Source: Rubritalea marina DSM 17716 (GTDB lineage: Bacteria > Verrucomicrobiota > Verrucomicrobiia > Verrucomicrobiales > Akkermansiaceae). From it: a stretch of DNA of 64,000 bases. The stretch is taken from positions 1 through 64,000 of the forward strand of contig NZ_KB899253.1 in NCBI RefSeq assembly GCF_000378105.1, read 5' to 3'. Under the pieces are notes generated by a model. It had not been told where the DNA came from, made no database searches, and was given only the letters and a program-made list of their open reading frames with translations. Of this stretch, positions 6,706 through 15,833 are shown piece after piece. Both the position numbers and the translations under genes were made by a program. The first letter of the stretch is position 1. Each line of letters begins with the position of its first letter.

Positions 6706-8224
6706 TGACTTTCGCTGTTAATATTTCACTAGCGAGGTCGATCCGGGGGCGTTTGACGCCGTAGGACTCGCAGATCAAGTTCGCAGAGATTCGGGCACTT
6801 TCAAATATGGTGGGAAGCCCGCTCCCCGGATGCGTGCCTCCACCGACCAAGTAGACGTTGGAGAATTCCTTCATTTTGTTTTGTGGGCGGAAGGAAAGCA
6901 TCTGGTCGAGCGTGTGCGCGAGGTTGAAGGTGGCGCCGAGGAAAATGTTTTGGTCTTCCCACCCCTGCGGGGTGATATAGCGTTCCTCCACGATGTGCTC
7001 GCGTAGGTCTTTCATGCCGGTTTTTTCGATGATTTTATCGAGCACTTTTTCGCGGTATTCGGCGAGGGTCTCTTCCCAGTCGTGTCCGTGGCGATTGTTG
7101 ATCGTGGGGACCAGGATGTAGAGCTGTGAGTGACCATCTGGTGCGACGGTGGGGTCGGTGACGGTGGAGTTACGCACGTAGACTGACATGTCATCTGAGA
7201 CCACTTGCTCGCCTTCGATGTCGCGCAGGTTCTGGTGGTAGTCGTCGGCGAAGAGGACGTGATGGTGTGGCTCGTCTGGGTAGACTGTGTCGAGTCCGAG
7301 GTAGAGCATGAAGGTCGAGCAGGAATACTTTTTCTTCATCAATTCCTCGCGCGGCGCGGCGAATTTGCCGAAGATGGTGTTGCGTGCGTGAGCGTAGTCG
7401 GCATTCACTACGAGGTCATCGCATTCCAGTATGGTGCCATCTTCGAGTTCGACACCGCGGGCGCGCTTGCCTTTGTAGTGGATTTCTTTCACCTCGCTAT
7501 TGAGAAGGATTTTCCCCCCTTGGTCGCGGAAGGCATTGGCCATGCCCTCGGAGATGTTGGCGAGGCCTCCCTGTACGTGATAGATGCCGTGGGCGTATTC
7601 GATGTAGGAAAGGATACTGAAGAGGGCGGGGCAATCCCACGGTGACATGCCGAGGTATTTTGCTTGAAAGGTGAAGGCGAGCTTGAGGCGCTCATCGGTG
7701 AAGTACTCGCTCAAGACGTCCATCACGGATTTTTTAGTCGCCACATAGGGCAGGGCCTTGAGCATGTAGGGTTTGAAGTAGCTGCTGAGCTTGTGGTACG
7801 GGCTGAGGAGGCAGGGGAAGATGGTTTTGAGCTTCACCGCATGATCTTCCATGAAGCGCAGGTAGTTCTCAGACTCACCAGGGAAACTCGCCTCGATATT
7901 GGCCTTCATCGTTTCCATGTCCGAGCTGGTCTTCAGAGAGACGTCGCCCCAGCTGAGCGTGGTCATCGGATTGAGCGGCACGAAGTCCATGTAGTCCTCT
8001 GCAGTTTTGCCAATCTCGGCAAAGACCTCATCTAGGGTGAACTTTTGGTGCAGGAAGGTAGGACCCGTGTCGAAGGTGTATGGACCAGCTTTGATCGCGG
8101 AGTTGCGACCGCCCACACGGTCTAACTTTTCTACGATGGTGACATCATACCCACGGTGCGCTAGCATCATGCCATTTGTTAGGCCGCCGGGCCCAGCACC
8201 GATGATAATGATTTTTTTATCCAT
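6698..8224 (-). CDS. crtN: C30 carotene desaturase (CrtN/CrtI-type)
   Basis: This 508-residue phytoene-desaturase-like flavoprotein has the FAD fold at residues 4-18 (IIIIGAGPGGLTNGM), the VEKLDRVGGRNS hairpin, FDTGPTFLHQ, and the C-terminal substrate/FAD signature VYLVGGGTHPGSGLPTIFESAR. Its C-terminal Gly-rich motif differs from that of crtP in this window, so it is probably the desaturase that turns diapophytoene into coloured polyenes while crtP oxidises the end. I chose the ATG at 8224, just before the FAD fold. It heads the crtN-TPR-SRPBCC operon. Exact substrate and number of desaturations cannot be read from sequence. Confidence 0.8.
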   Translation of the reverse strand: MDKKIIIIGAGPGGLTNGMMLAHRGYDVTIVEKLDRVGGRNSAIKAGPYTFDTGPTFLHQKFTLDEVFAEIGKTAEDYMDFVPLNPMTTLSWGDVSLKTSSDMETMKANIEASFPGESENYLRFMEDHAVKLKTIFPCLLSPYHKLSSYFKPYMLKALPYVATKKSVMDVLSEYFTDERLKLAFTFQAKYLGMSPWDCPALFSILSYIEYAHGIYHVQGGLANISEGMANAFRDQGGKILLNSEVKEIHYKGKRARGVELEDGTILECDDLVVNADYAHARNTIFGKFAAPREELMKKKYSCSTFMLYLGLDTVYPDEPHHHVLFADDYHQNLRDIEGEQVVSDDMSVYVRNSTVTDPTVAPDGHSQLYILVPTINNRHGHDWEETLAEYREKVLDKIIEKTGMKDLREHIVEERYITPQGWEDQNIFLGATFNLAHTLDQMLSFRPQNKMKEFSNVYLVGGGTHPGSGLPTIFESARISANLICESYGVKRPRIDLASEILTAKVSV

Positions 8225-8331
8225 ACTTTGGATTAACAAGTAGCTTAGCAAATACGAATGAGCAACTCAGCAATAGAAGTTTATCACCTGAGAGGTGCTG
8301 CTTGTTGTAGGTGGGTGGGGAAAGTGGAGGC

Positions 8332-10434
8332 TTATTTTTTGACCATGAGTGGCTTCAGCGTGGGGAGGATGGCTGCAGCCCAGGCATCATAGCCAGCCTC
8401 CGAGAGGTGGAGCATATCTGGCTGATAGAGCTCAGTTTTGAGGCTTCCATCGGCATTGGTGAAGCTTGGATTGAGGTTGAGGAAGGTGACGTTTTCTTTA
8501 TCGCCAAGTGAGGCAATGCTGCTCTGGATGGTGTTGATGTCTTGGCGGAGCTTGGACTGTGGGTCGAGGTTTGCTGGGAAGGTGCCCAGGAGGAGGATTT
8601 GAGTGTTGGGAAGCTTGATGACGAGTTCTTCGACAAGGGCCTGGATGCCCGAGACGACTTGGTCTGCAGGTTGTTTGGCGGTGACTAGGTTGTTGATGCC
8701 GATCATGAGAACCACGGTTTTCGGCTTGAGGCCTTCGAAGTTGCCATTGTTGAGTCGATAGAGGAGGTGCTCCGTGCGGTCGCCGGAGATGCCGAACGAG
8801 GCCGTGTTCCATTGTGCGCCAAAGCTGCGGTCGAACGCACGCTGTCCACCTTTCTGGGCGATGCGTTGTTGTGCGCCAGACCAAGCCTGGGTGATGGAAT
8901 CTCCGAAGAAGATGAGGTCGAGGTTGGGGTGGGTTTTGGCAATGTCGTTGATCTTGCGGAATTGTCCCCACCAAGTGCCTCCACCCCAGCCAGCGCCGGG
9001 GCGGTATTCGCTAGATGGTGCTGGGAGGATGGCGGGATTGGTGTAGGCTCCAATGCTGAAGAGTGAGAAGCTGGTGAGTACCTTGGGATTGGGCATGGAA
9101 TGCGGGTGGTGGCCACCAGGCTTGCGGATGACCAAGGAAAAGTCGGAGAGCTTGGTTGCCGCAATTTCGCTATTTTCGCTGGGTGGCACGACCTTGTCGG
9201 CTTGGGAAATGAGGTAGAGTACGGGGATTTTCGAGTTTTTGAGGTGGTCGAGTTGGTCGACCGGGTTGAACGCGTATTCCTTTGCTGCGGCGTCGCTGAG
9301 CCATCCGTATGCGGCTTTGCATTGATCCCAATCTGGGGCGCTACCAGCTGAGAGGCCGAAGCCGCCTGGCCAGCTGCGGGTGTCGAGCACACCATTGTCA
9401 CAGATGATTCCAGCCACTCTGTTGGGGTGCTTGATCGCCCAGTTGTGGATGATGAGGCCACCGCGGCTCATGCCTTCGAGTAGGGGCTTTTCTGAGAGTC
9501 CGACCGCCTGCATGGCGTAGTAGAACTTATCCCAGCGGGCGACCGCTTCGGGTGATCCGAAGAGGCCCGCCACATCGCAGTAGGCCACGTGCCAGCCGAG
9601 CTCGAGGAGGGCGATGTCTAGCTGTGGTTGATGTCCCCAGAAGCGTGCGCGCCAGACCCAAGGGGCACCTTTGGCGACTTGTTTTGGGGCGACAACCTTG
9701 CAGTCGGTGCCGAGGAAGCTAAAGCTTTGTTGCTCGTAGCCAAAGAAGTTAGAAACCTTGGCGTCATCCATGAGTGGGGTGGTGAAGTCGGGGTCGCGTT
9801 CGGTGGTGATGAACTGAAAGAGTCCGCGAGCCATGGCTTCGGCTCCGAAGCTATTTGGGTGGACGCCGTCTGGGAGCCACTGTGGTTTGTCGATGAGCAG
9901 TGATCGGAAGTCGAAGGTTTCTACGCCGGTTTCAAAGGCGACTTCGCGGATCAAGGGGGCGATTTGTTGGGAGACTACTTGATCTGTGATTCCCCACTTA
10001 TCTTCAGCGACGGGGACGGGCTGGCAGAGGATGATACGTGGCTGAGGCTCGAGGTTCAGGTAGGGTTCGATGAGCGCTTTGGCGTCGGCTTTGAATTCGG
10101 CCTTGTGTGCCCAGTTATGTGGTTTGCTGTCATTGGTGCCGAGTTTGATGATGACGATGTTTGGCTGGTAATTGACTGATGCTTTGTAGAGTGCTTCTTT
10201 GCTGTATGGGTGGTCGCCTTTGCTGAGCATGGTACGCGCGCTGATGCCAAAGTTTTTGACTTCATAGTCGGCTCCGAGCAAGTGGCCTAGCTGGGCTGGG
10301 TAGCTCATGTCATCTCGGTCAGGGATGCCGGCGCCGAAGGTGATGGAGTCACCGACGCAGGCGATTTTGGTTTGAGCCACTGCGCTGAGGCAGAGGCAGA
10401 GCAGGATGCTGAGTGGGCGGAGTAGTGATTTCAT
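8332..10434 (-). CDS. Secreted triple-domain hydrolase: SGNH - alpha/beta hydrolase - SGNH
   Basis: This 700-residue protein begins with a signal peptide (MKSLLRPLSILLCLCLSAVAQ). An SGNH/GDSL esterase domain spans about 22-215, with block I GDSITFG, LGTND and DGVHPN. An alpha/beta-hydrolase domain spans about 230-465, with the nucleophile elbow GMSRGG, the acid in SQADKVV and the His in PGGHHPH. A second SGNH domain spans about 490-700, with GDSITQ, GISGDRT, IGINN and DMLHLS. All three catalytic sets look intact. Such domains usually remove acyl groups from polysaccharides, but substrates are unknown. It could work with the other secreted carbohydrate enzymes of the window. Confidence 0.85.
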   Translation of the reverse strand: MKSLLRPLSILLCLCLSAVAQTKIACVGDSITFGAGIPDRDDMSYPAQLGHLLGADYEVKNFGISARTMLSKGDHPYSKEALYKASVNYQPNIVIIKLGTNDSKPHNWAHKAEFKADAKALIEPYLNLEPQPRIILCQPVPVAEDKWGITDQVVSQQIAPLIREVAFETGVETFDFRSLLIDKPQWLPDGVHPNSFGAEAMARGLFQFITTERDPDFTTPLMDDAKVSNFFGYEQQSFSFLGTDCKVVAPKQVAKGAPWVWRARFWGHQPQLDIALLELGWHVAYCDVAGLFGSPEAVARWDKFYYAMQAVGLSEKPLLEGMSRGGLIIHNWAIKHPNRVAGIICDNGVLDTRSWPGGFGLSAGSAPDWDQCKAAYGWLSDAAAKEYAFNPVDQLDHLKNSKIPVLYLISQADKVVPPSENSEIAATKLSDFSLVIRKPGGHHPHSMPNPKVLTSFSLFSIGAYTNPAILPAPSSEYRPGAGWGGGTWWGQFRKINDIAKTHPNLDLIFFGDSITQAWSGAQQRIAQKGGQRAFDRSFGAQWNTASFGISGDRTEHLLYRLNNGNFEGLKPKTVVLMIGINNLVTAKQPADQVVSGIQALVEELVIKLPNTQILLLGTFPANLDPQSKLRQDINTIQSSIASLGDKENVTFLNLNPSFTNADGSLKTELYQPDMLHLSEAGYDAWAAAILPTLKPLMVKK

Positions 10435-10464
10435 AATGGATGAGAGTGGGGTCTTCTGGGGTGT

Positions 10465-11313
10465 TTAGCTCCAATGGAGTTTTTGGCGTACCGTAGAGTA
10501 GAAGCTACGGTCTTTGAGGGTCAGAACATTCAGATGGTGGCTGGCTTTTTTGATGCTGATGCTGGCGTCACTGGGGAGCTCAATCACCTCGCGTCCATCG
10601 ATACTGACGAAGGCTGGGCTCTCAATTTGCTCGGAACTGACGAGCTCGACCACCGAGGACCCGTCGACCACAAGCGAGCGGTTGCTGAGCGAGTGAGGGC
10701 AGATGGGGGTGATGAGGAAGACTTCGGCAGTCGGGGCGATGAGTGGACCTCCGGCGGCCAGCGAGTATGCTGTGGAACCGGTTGGCGTGGCGACGATCAA
10801 TCCATCAGCTCGGTATTGGTTGAGCAAGGTGCCATCGATGCGTGCGTCGATGGTGATCAGGCGTCCGGTTTGGCCACGGCTGAGGGTGATTTCATTTACC
10901 GCAAAGTCGGTGATGCTATTGCCATTACTGAAGAATACGGTGGTCTCTAAGAGGGTGCGTGGGGTCACCGTGAAGGCGCCATTGAGTATCGCGTCTACCA
11001 AGAGTGAAAGCTCAGTTTCTTGGCAAGCGGTTAGAAAACCTAAGGTGCCAATATTGATTCCGGCAATCGGCGTGCTACTCGGGCCGATGCGGTGGGCTGC
11101 GTTGAGCATGGTGCCATCACCTCCCATCACGGTTAGGATGTCGCACTCAGCGGCTAGAGCGGTGGCTGGGATTCCTTGATCATTGCCGATGATGGCGGCA
11201 GTGTCGTCTTCGAGTATGATCGAACAGCCTTTGCTTTCGGCCACGCGCGTGAGCTCATGGATTGTTTTCGCTGAACCTTCTTTGTGCGGGTTGGCAATGA
11301 TACCCAATTTCAT
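10465..11313 (-). CDS. nadK: NAD kinase
   Basis: The 282-residue protein starting MKLGIIANPHKEGS has the diagnostic GGDGT motif (residues 64-68), NIGTLGFL, NEITLSRG, YRADGLIVATPTGSTAYSLAAGGP and ISIDGRE-like C-terminal strands (VSIDGREVIEL). It phosphorylates NAD to NADP in the cytoplasm. An in-frame extension upstream exists, but the conserved protein starts at 11313, and the extension would overlap the terminator of sodA. It is downstream of sodA in the same direction but separated by that terminator, so it is probably transcribed separately. Confidence 0.93.
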   Translation of the reverse strand: MKLGIIANPHKEGSAKTIHELTRVAESKGCSIILEDDTAAIIGNDQGIPATALAAECDILTVMGGDGTMLNAAHRIGPSSTPIAGINIGTLGFLTACQETELSLLVDAILNGAFTVTPRTLLETTVFFSNGNSITDFAVNEITLSRGQTGRLITIDARIDGTLLNQYRADGLIVATPTGSTAYSLAAGGPLIAPTAEVFLITPICPHSLSNRSLVVDGSSVVELVSSEQIESPAFVSIDGREVIELPSDASISIKKASHHLNVLTLKDRSFYSTVRQKLHWS

Positions 11314-11373
11314 GTTGGCGAGTGTGAAGTTAGACGGCTGTTCTGTGAAGCCCTTAATGAGTTGAGGAGGCAC

Positions 11374-11404
11374 AAAAAAGCACACACCGCTGTGGGTGTG
11401 TGCT
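11374..11404 (-). terminator. Rho-independent terminator of sodA
   Basis: On the minus strand AGCACACACC...GGTGTGTGCT (arms at 11395-11404 and 11379-11388) forms a perfect 10-bp stem with a 6-nt loop, followed by six T residues (11374-11379). It begins about 25 bases after the sodA stop codon. Confidence 0.88.
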
Positions 11405-11428
11405 GAGAAAAGGTGGATTGCTTGTCGA

Positions 11429-12073
11429 TTATGCGTGTTCGCCTTCGCCAGTGGCAGTCGCGTACTTCTCACTCACGACGTCCCAGTTGACCACTTCGAA
11501 GAAAGCTGCGAGGTAGTCTGGGCGGCGGTTTTGGTAGTTGAGGTAGTAGGCGTGTTCCCAGACGTCACAGCCGAGGATTGGAGTGCAGTCGCAAGCGCCA
11601 GAGATTTCGCCCATGAGTGGGTTGTCTTGGTTTGCTGTGGAGCAAACACAGAGCTCACCCTTCTCATCGGAGCAGAGCCATGCCCAGCCTGAGCCGAAAC
11701 GTGTTGCGCCAGCAGCGGAGAATGCCTTCTTGAATTCGTCAAAGGAACCGAACTTAGCGTCGATCGCTGCAGCGAGCTTGCCTGATGGAGCGGAGGCACC
11801 GCCTGGGGCGATGACTTTCCAGAAGAATGAGTGGTTGAAGTGACCACCGCCGTTGTTGCGGACTGCTGCTTGCTTTTCAGCAGGCACTTTGTCGAGTTGT
11901 TGGACGAGTTGGCAGATTGGAAGTTCAGCGAGTTCGCTACCTTCTAGTGCTGCATTGAGGTTGGTCACGTAGGTGTTGTGGTGCTTGGAGTGGTGGATCT
12001 CCATGGTACGTGCGTCGATTTGTGGTTCGAGCGCATCGTATGCGTATCCGAGTTCTGGAAGTTCGTATGCCAT
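11429..12073 (-). CDS. sodA: Superoxide dismutase, Mn-type
   Basis: This 214-residue Fe/Mn superoxide dismutase converts superoxide to hydrogen peroxide and oxygen. Metal ligands are His27 (EIHHSKHH), His81 ([10 protein letters not shown]), Asp170 and His174 (DVWEHAYY). A Gly before the second ligand together with the Gln in STANQDNPL is the pattern of Mn enzymes. Unusual are the Cys residues near the third ligand ([13 protein letters not shown] and [12 protein letters not shown]); this may be a lineage feature. No signal peptide is seen, so it is cytoplasmic. A strong terminator follows. Confidence 0.93.
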   Translation of the reverse strand: MAYELPELGYAYDALEPQIDARTMEIHHSKHHNTYVTNLNAALEGSELAELPICQLVQQLDKVPAEKQAAVRNNGGGHFNHSFFWKVIAPGGASAPSGKLAAAIDAKFGSFDEFKKAFSAAGATRFGSGWAWLCSDEKGELCVCSTANQDNPLMGEISGACDCTPILGCDVWEHAYYLNYQNRRPDYLAAFFEVVNWDVVSEKYATATGEGEHA

Positions 12074-12181
12074 AATAGTTAGATGATATGATTGGCTCCC
12101 ATCTGTCGATGTGTTAGCACATGACTGTTGAGAGCTGGTGATAGATTAGGCTCGACCTTTGAATTTCGCAAGTATCAAGAT

Positions 12182-13714
12182 ATGGATATGATCACTCCTG
12201 AAATGTTGGCAATTGCAGGTGCTGCAGTCACTGTAATTATGGTAGTCGTTGGTTTGTTAGCGAATGCTGGAAAAAAGTCAGCAGTAGCAGCGCTTGAGGC
12301 AAAGTTGGGCTCGGATTTGGCGCATGAGCAGAAGCGCAATGAAGAGCTGAAGGAGGAGCTGGAAAAGCTGAAGGGGGAGCACACTGCGATGAAGGTGAAG
12401 GAGGCTGACCTTATCAGTACCGAAGCTGGCCTGAGGGCGAAGTTAGAGGCAGAGCAAAAATCGTTAAAAGAAAAGGAGGCGTTACTTAGCAAAGCTGAGG
12501 CAAAGTTCAGCGACACCTTCAAGGCTCTTTCCCAAGACGCCCTTAAAGCGAGCCAAGAGCAGTTTTTGCAGTTGGCGAAGACGAGCTTCCAATCCCAGCA
12601 TCAGAGTGCCAAGCAAGACATGGAGAAGCGCGTTGAAGCGGTGGAGGGCATGGTGAAACCTATCAATGCTTCGTTAGAAAAGGCACAGCAACAGGTGGCG
12701 GACATCGAAAAGGCTCGTGAAGGTGCCTACACGGCACTGCGTGAGCAGGTGCGCCACATGCAGGAAACGCACCGAGGTCTGCAGCGAGGTACTGAGCAAT
12801 TGGTCAAGGCATTGCGCCAGCCAACTGGCCGAGGGCAGTGGGGGGAGATGCAGTTGCGCCGTGTGGTTGAGATGAGTGGGATGCAGGAGCATTGTGACTT
12901 TGAAACTCAGACGACCACGACCACGGATGAGGGCAAGCGTCTGCGTCCGGATTTGCTTGTGATGTTGCCTGGTGGGCAGCAAGTGGTGGTGGATTCGAAG
13001 GCTCCGATGGATGCGTACTTGGATGCGGTGGAGTCGAATGATGAGGCTGAGACCGAGGCGGCATTGGCGCGTCACGCGAGCCAGGTGCGAACTCACATCC
13101 AGCAACTCGGGAGTAAAAACTACCAAGATCAATTTGAGACGAGCCCTGAGTTTGTTGTTTTGTTCCTTCCGAGCGAGGCCTTTTTCTCTGCGGCATTGGC
13201 TCAGGATAGTTCGTTGATTGAGAAGGGTGTGGACCAGGGGGTGATACTCGCGACGCCCACGACCTTGATTGCCTTGCTACGAGCTGTGGCCTATGGATGG
13301 AGGCAGGAAGCGCTGGCGCAGAATGCGCGTGAAATTTCGCTGGTGGGGCGCGAACTCTACGATCGCCTCCGCACCTTTACCGAGCACGTTGACAAGGTGG
13401 GCAAGTCACTTGGCACGACGGTTGGTCATTTCAACAAGGCGGTTGGTTCCCTGGATACTCGTGTGTTGGTGAGTGCGAGAAAGTTCGAAGATCTGGGGGC
13501 TTCTTCTGAGGTCGCCTCGCTCGCCGAGGTGAAGCCCTGCGAGTCGGTGGTGCGCCAAGTGATCGAGCCAGTGCTTACGAGCTCGGATTCAGAGATTGGC
13601 ACTGCGGCTTCAGCGATGCAGAAGGTGGTGGATGCTGGTGGCTTTGCCGATTTTGCCTCACCTGAGTCTGACTTCGAGGGTTTTCTCGCTGAAGGCGAAG
13701 GGGACGGGATCTGA
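12182..13714 (+). CDS. rmuC: DNA recombination protein RmuC homologue
   Basis: The 510-residue protein has one N-terminal transmembrane helix (about residues 8-25). A long Glu/Lys-rich coiled coil spans about 30-190. The RmuC nuclease-like domain has GRGQWGEMQLRRVVEMSGM, RLRPDLLVMLPGGQQVVVDSKAPMDAYLDA, FVVLFLPSEAFFSAAL and GVILATPTTLIALLRAVAYGWRQE. RmuC limits inversions at short inverted repeats in E. coli and is related to restriction-endonuclease-like folds. I chose the ATG at 12182, just ahead of the membrane helix. Its stop codon is immediately adjacent to the convergent glycosidase gene. Confidence 0.9.
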   Translation: MDMITPEMLAIAGAAVTVIMVVVGLLANAGKKSAVAALEAKLGSDLAHEQKRNEELKEELEKLKGEHTAMKVKEADLISTEAGLRAKLEAEQKSLKEKEALLSKAEAKFSDTFKALSQDALKASQEQFLQLAKTSFQSQHQSAKQDMEKRVEAVEGMVKPINASLEKAQQQVADIEKAREGAYTALREQVRHMQETHRGLQRGTEQLVKALRQPTGRGQWGEMQLRRVVEMSGMQEHCDFETQTTTTTDEGKRLRPDLLVMLPGGQQVVVDSKAPMDAYLDAVESNDEAETEAALARHASQVRTHIQQLGSKNYQDQFETSPEFVVLFLPSEAFFSAALAQDSSLIEKGVDQGVILATPTTLIALLRAVAYGWRQEALAQNAREISLVGRELYDRLRTFTEHVDKVGKSLGTTVGHFNKAVGSLDTRVLVSARKFEDLGASSEVASLAEVKPCESVVRQVIEPVLTSSDSEIGTAASAMQKVVDAGGFADFASPESDFEGFLAEGEGDGI

Positions 13715-13715
13715 G

Positions 13716-15650
13716 CTAGTATATAGCCATCTCGACCCACTGAACGAGGTACATGCCAGTGTTCTTGTCACAGTAGGCGTGATACTCTGGTGTGCGAGCG
13801 CGCACGTAGCGGCTGGTTTGTGGCTTGCATTTGAAGTGCTGAGGTTTGGTGTCACCTAGGGTGATGTGGCGCGATTCGATTTCAGTCCAGCTTGTGCCGT
13901 CATTGGAAACCTCGATGATGACTTTTGTTGGTTGGCCATAGCCTGCGTCTTGGCGCGGGTGGAGTACCACCTCGGTGAAGGTGCTGGGTGTTTCGAAGTC
14001 GATAGCGATCCATTCTTCTTCCGGCTGGATTTTTGCTTGGCTAGACCAGCCTTTGTTGCCCCAACCTTTGATTTGTCCATCATCCCATGCTTGGCTTTGG
14101 CCGTCGTTGATGAAGCGGCGATTGAAGTAGGCGCGTGGTGATGCCCACTTTTTCATGTTGCTGAATGCGCTGGAGCAAAGCGTTTGGCAATGGAGGGTGA
14201 GGCTTTTGCGAGGGAGCGTCTGGGGCGCGGTTTCGAGCACGATGACGGTATTGTGCGAGTGCCAGTGGGAATTGTCGGTTAGAGTGAGAGATAAGGACTC
14301 CGGGCTCTGAGCAAGTGTCACAGGAGCACCGCCGACGAGAAGTTTGGCATTGAGGAATTGCTTGCCGTCGGCTGGAGCCGGGAGGGTGAGCGTCTTGCCT
14401 GCGGGGGGATTGAGCACATGGATGTATTCTTTGCGGTCGTCGGTGGAGCGGGTGGCGACGATGCCATTGGGTAGCGACTTCAGGCGCAGCAGCGACTGTA
14501 CCGGGTAGGAACTGCTGCAGTAGACATTGCTGAGTGACTCACGGACGGGTTTGACTAAGTCTGCCCAGACTTGGAATGCCTCACGCACACCTTTTTCCCA
14601 ACGGCCATCGGCGTAGGGGCTCGCTGCCCAGCAGGCTCCGCCTCCTTCGACGGTGGTGCCAGCAAGGAAGACACTGTAACGGAACATTTGTTCTCCAGTG
14701 AGGCGGGCGATGCCGCGGTCGTGGCCACTAATTGGTGCCCAGTGCAGCCCTTGAACCACCGCGGTCATCTCGCGGTAGGATGGCCAGTTTTCCACATTGT
14801 AGTCATTTTCTGGGAGTTTTTTCCACGGTTCGTGCCAATGGGCACGCCAGACTTCTTTGACTTTAAATTCGGTGAGTTCTGTCGGGTTGAGCAATCCATA
14901 GAGTCCGAGGTTGGGGGCGCGTGAGGTGATGGTCTCGCGGAGTCGCGGAAGGTCGAGGATGCCGGGGGATTCGTTGACACTCGTTTTGCTCATGGTGCCG
15001 AGTGTGCTATCGAATCCTAGGCCGATGATGCGGCTGCCATAGCGTTCGGCGAACTCTGCGAATAGTTCGTTGGTGAAGTCGTTCCACTTGCTGTAGTTGG
15101 TGTTTTCGTTGATCACCTCGATCCCTAGAATTTTTTTCGCTTCGGGCGTGAAGAGGCTTGGGAGCAGGGGGTGGGTGAACATCACCATGTCGATGCCGCG
15201 CTTGTCTAGGGCGTCGATCATTTCACCAATGACATCGCGTGGGGCAGCCATGTGGCCGAGCCCCCACTTGTTGAGCACCTCGCTGGGGTGCATGATCGCC
15301 ATGCCGTGGTAGTTGGTGAGAATGACGTAATCGAAGCCCAATGCGGCAATGTCATCGGCAATTTTCTCGATATCGATTGCGGCGTAGTAGGCGGCTTTGT
15401 TTGGGCTACGCTTTCCTTCGTAGTCGGTCATCTTTTCATTCCAATGGATGAAGAGTCCAAGGCGGCGGGAGAAGATGTCTCGGTAGTGCTTCGCCTCGAT
15501 GGTGGCACTTGTAGCTGCTGGCTCAGCGGCAGGGGCAGGGGCTGGTGTTTCGGCTGCGGCCGTGATGCTGCCGAAGCTGCTAGCGAGCCCGATGATGGCG
15601 GCTGTGCTCCAGCGTTTGCCCCTTGCTTTGATCGTTGTTCCCCATTCCAT
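13716..15650 (-). CDS. Secreted GH29-like glycosidase with C-terminal F5/8-type carbohydrate-binding domain
   Basis: This 644-residue protein has a signal sequence and an Ala/Pro-rich linker (about 1-50). A barrel domain (about 55-380) resembles alpha-L-fucosidases: RLGLFIHWNEKM, ALGFDYVILTNYHGMAIMHPS, PRDVIGEMIDALDKRGIDMVMF and GFDSTLG with the probable Asp nucleophile. The C-terminal third contains a discoidin-like domain (WIAIDFETPSTFTEVVLHPRQDAGYGQPTKVI...RYVRAR). The usual KHHDGF motif of GH29 reads NYHGMA here, so substrate specificity may differ from fucose. It probably attacks algal polysaccharides, fitting the sulfatases nearby. Confidence 0.72.
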   Translation of the reverse strand: MEWGTTIKARGKRWSTAAIIGLASSFGSITAAAETPAPAPAAEPAATSATIEAKHYRDIFSRRLGLFIHWNEKMTDYEGKRSPNKAAYYAAIDIEKIADDIAALGFDYVILTNYHGMAIMHPSEVLNKWGLGHMAAPRDVIGEMIDALDKRGIDMVMFTHPLLPSLFTPEAKKILGIEVINENTNYSKWNDFTNELFAEFAERYGSRIIGLGFDSTLGTMSKTSVNESPGILDLPRLRETITSRAPNLGLYGLLNPTELTEFKVKEVWRAHWHEPWKKLPENDYNVENWPSYREMTAVVQGLHWAPISGHDRGIARLTGEQMFRYSVFLAGTTVEGGGACWAASPYADGRWEKGVREAFQVWADLVKPVRESLSNVYCSSSYPVQSLLRLKSLPNGIVATRSTDDRKEYIHVLNPPAGKTLTLPAPADGKQFLNAKLLVGGAPVTLAQSPESLSLTLTDNSHWHSHNTVIVLETAPQTLPRKSLTLHCQTLCSSAFSNMKKWASPRAYFNRRFINDGQSQAWDDGQIKGWGNKGWSSQAKIQPEEEWIAIDFETPSTFTEVVLHPRQDAGYGQPTKVIIEVSNDGTSWTEIESRHITLGDTKPQHFKCKPQTSRYVRARTPEYHAYCDKNTGMYLVQWVEMAIY

Positions 15651-15833
15651 AGATAAAAGTATTCTGATTGTAGCGAGGACTACTTCTGAGCCTGCGAATT
15701 CTTACACAGTATTTTTGAGGAGTGAGGGATAGCCTTCTGGATGCTTTGCCGCTGGGCGGCCAGCTGTTGGTGGAATTGGATCGCTCTCGAATGACTTGGT
15801 AGACCTATCAGAAATTTGTGCTATAAATGAAGT

